From Straminergon stramineum (taxonomy: Eukaryota > Streptophyta > Bryopsida > Hypnales > Calliergonaceae), in assembly GCA_963920665.1 (NCBI GenBank), contig OY987267.1, positions 5,270,001-5,334,000 of the forward strand: DNA of 64,000 nucleotides, given 5' to 3'. Position 1 is the first letter of the stretch, and every line of letters begins with the position of its first letter. This document shows, piece by piece, positions 62,329-64,000 of the stretch. Below the pieces are notes generated by a model, which did not search any database, had not been told where the DNA came from, and saw nothing but the letters and a program-made list of their open reading frames with translations. A program made the position numbers and the translations under genes.

Positions 62329-63250
62329 CCCCTAAAGAACCATTGTCCCTTTGGGGGACAAATGAGATTTTGGGCAGGTACCTACAGTCTCAATATTTGT
62401 CCTGATTTTTAGAAACTTTTTATGAAGATAGAAAAATTGATTAACTTCGTGGGAATGTAATTTTTTTTTTCATTTGGTGCCCAAGAACAAAAGTTATGCC
62501 CAAATAAGCTCAAAACAAGGGAGAAGGGGCAATAAAAAAAAGTTACAAAATTTTTTATTTTTTATTTTTTTTCCCTTATAGATTATATTTTTGTGTACAC
62601 GGAAAGCTTTTATTCATTCCATTTGGATTTGTTCTGAGAAAGTTATAGACAATCTTGTTTTTTGGGCAATAAGAGCATCTTCCTAAGAAAATAAGTTATA
62701 GGATTCATTTCTGAATGCAATTTTTACAATTTAAAAAAAAGAAAAGGTCCATGTGGTTTCATTTGCTTTCAAGAACAATCTCACCATTGGGATTAGTGCA
62801 TTTTAATTCCATCTTAGAGATATATATAATTTAGATTTTCCTTCTATCTTGTACCTACTTCTACTTCACAATTTTTTAAAGAATTATTATTATTATTTTT
62901 TAATTTTCTTTTTTTTCCTAGACTCTCAACTTAATTCTCCACCATAAAGATTTAAAGCTCAAAACTCTGTAGTGCAAAAAATTAAAGTTAAGAAGGTTCA
63001 AAGTCAAATACCCTAGTCCCGCAATGTGTGGAAAAACTTGTTTTCTTCACTTTAAACGCAAATATCTTGCAATCTATGCGGTCAAAATTTCTGAAATTTT
63101 TTCCACACATTTTCATACTAGTTAGGTGTAAGATCCTGCGGTTAGATTTTTAAAAAATAATATTTTAAAATTTTTTTAGTCTTTGCTCTAAAAATGGCAG
63201 TTTTAAGTGTTTTTTTGCAGAAAAAAAGGCCTTGGTCCTTTATGGGTTTA
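62325..63250 (+). mobile_element. TTAA-type element, copy K
   Basis: Begins at the TTAA shared with copy J, then CCCCTAAAGAACCATTG; right end GGCCTTGGTCCTTTATGGG then TTTA. Interior matches copies C and D (GGTACCTACAGTCTCAAT, GCAATAAGAGCATCTTCC, GCAAATATCTTGCAATC, AAGATCCTGCGGTTAGATT, AAATGGCAGTTTTAAGTG). Confidence 0.75.
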
Positions 63251-63379
63251 GATAGAAGGGAGAATTACACATACAATTTAGTTGAAATTTTAGGTGCCTT
63301 TCAGATTGAAAATCATATCAACTAAGGGCCGCATGAAAAGACTTGTTTCAATTATGGCTTCTCTCTTTTGGAAAAATTG

Positions 63380-63870
63380 CTCATATGTGATCCCATCCCT
63401 CTAAATTGTTGAAAAAAATTTCTTTAGTTTTTTTTTGGTGTTGTATGAGCATCATCAAGCCAAATGGTATATTGGTCCTCCAAATTTATTTATAACTTTT
63501 GACTCATATATGATTAGAAATTGAAATTCATATCATTGGAAGCATATCCCAAAGTACTTTGAATAAACATTAAAAAAATTTAATTTAGACATTGGATGAA
63601 TGATTCAAAATCAAGTTAAAGATAAAAAAATTATAAAGGCTTTGGTTAAATCACACTCATTGAAGCCAAATCAAATCAATTGTAATCCAAATAGAACGTG
63701 CTTTCAAAAATAGGGATTTAAAGTTTTAAACATGTATGAGTCAAAAGTTAAGAATATATTAGGAAGGTCAACATATAAAATTGAATTGAGGGTGCTCTAA
63801 CGGTGGGACCAAAACCTCAATTTAGAATGAAGACAATTCAACTTCTATAGAGTGTATGCTATCAAGGTAC
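63380..63870. repeat. Degenerate fold-back structure
   Basis: TAACTTTTGACTCATATATG near 63493 is inverted as CATGTATGAGTCAAAAGTTA near 63731, and the pairing continues outward (GAGCATCATCAAGCC near 63447 against the complement of a GAGCACCCTCAA-type word near 63790). The arms are imperfect over about 150-200 bp. No gene here or in the remaining bases to the window end. Confidence 0.5.
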
Positions 63871-64000
63871 TCATTGTTGCATGCATGGGACTTACAAAAA
63901 AAATCAATTAAATGGGATCGTAGTGCACACTAGTAGAAACCTAGTTAGAAAGATGGTCTAATAAATTGCCATGTGAAGACCAAGGAAAGCATCTACAAAA

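Noticed and set aside
1..64000. tRNA, rRNA genes and CRISPR arrays
   Set aside because: None found by eye; the only tRNA-like boxes are in the short element at 60404-60510, which does not form a full tRNA.

Overview
This window is nuclear DNA from a land plant. Its left 14 kb (positions 563-13963, minus strand) hold one complete, many-exon gene that I recognise as DEK1, the plant membrane-anchored calpain (phytocalpain). I traced all 30 coding exons by eye. Every intron has GT-AG ends, every exon junction keeps phase, and the spliced frame is 6462 nt (2153 residues plus stop), almost the same length as Arabidopsis DEK1 as I remember it. The protein is well diverged from the angiosperm form and the introns are short. 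I infer a non-seed plant, most likely a bryophyte (moss), but the species cannot be fixed from this window.

Positions 13964-15000 are the DEK1 leader and promoter side, with a pyrimidine tract and a GAC/CGA-rich tract. From about 15 kb to 64 kb I find no intact protein gene. This is a strongly AT-rich gene desert built of decayed repeats, plus one GC-rich island (about 19.48-20.21 kb), one long LTR-type element (25872-29822), and two broken coding regions on the minus strand (36155-37568 and 33348-34034).

The main new observation is a family of DNA elements with at least twelve recognisable copies. They have short terminal inverted repeats starting CCCCTAAAG and sit at TTAA. Several copies have TTAA on both sides. 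Two pairs of neighbouring copies share a single TTAA, one copy lies inside another, and one insertion can be compared with a related uninterrupted repeat elsewhere in the window. This target and tip pattern is that of piggyBac-type DNA transposons (Sola3 is another TTAA user), which to my knowledge are little documented in land plants. No copy carries a transposase, so these are non-autonomous.

Other insertions can also be delimited by their target duplications: a 3.95-kb LTR-type element with an ACTAC duplication, an 81-bp poly(A)-tailed retroposed fragment whose empty site is preserved in a sister repeat, a 107-bp SINE-like element, a 245-bp hairpin element between 14-bp direct repeats, a 304-bp MITE with 19-bp perfect inverted ends, and two fold-back structures. 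Together they record layered transposition beside a conserved developmental gene.
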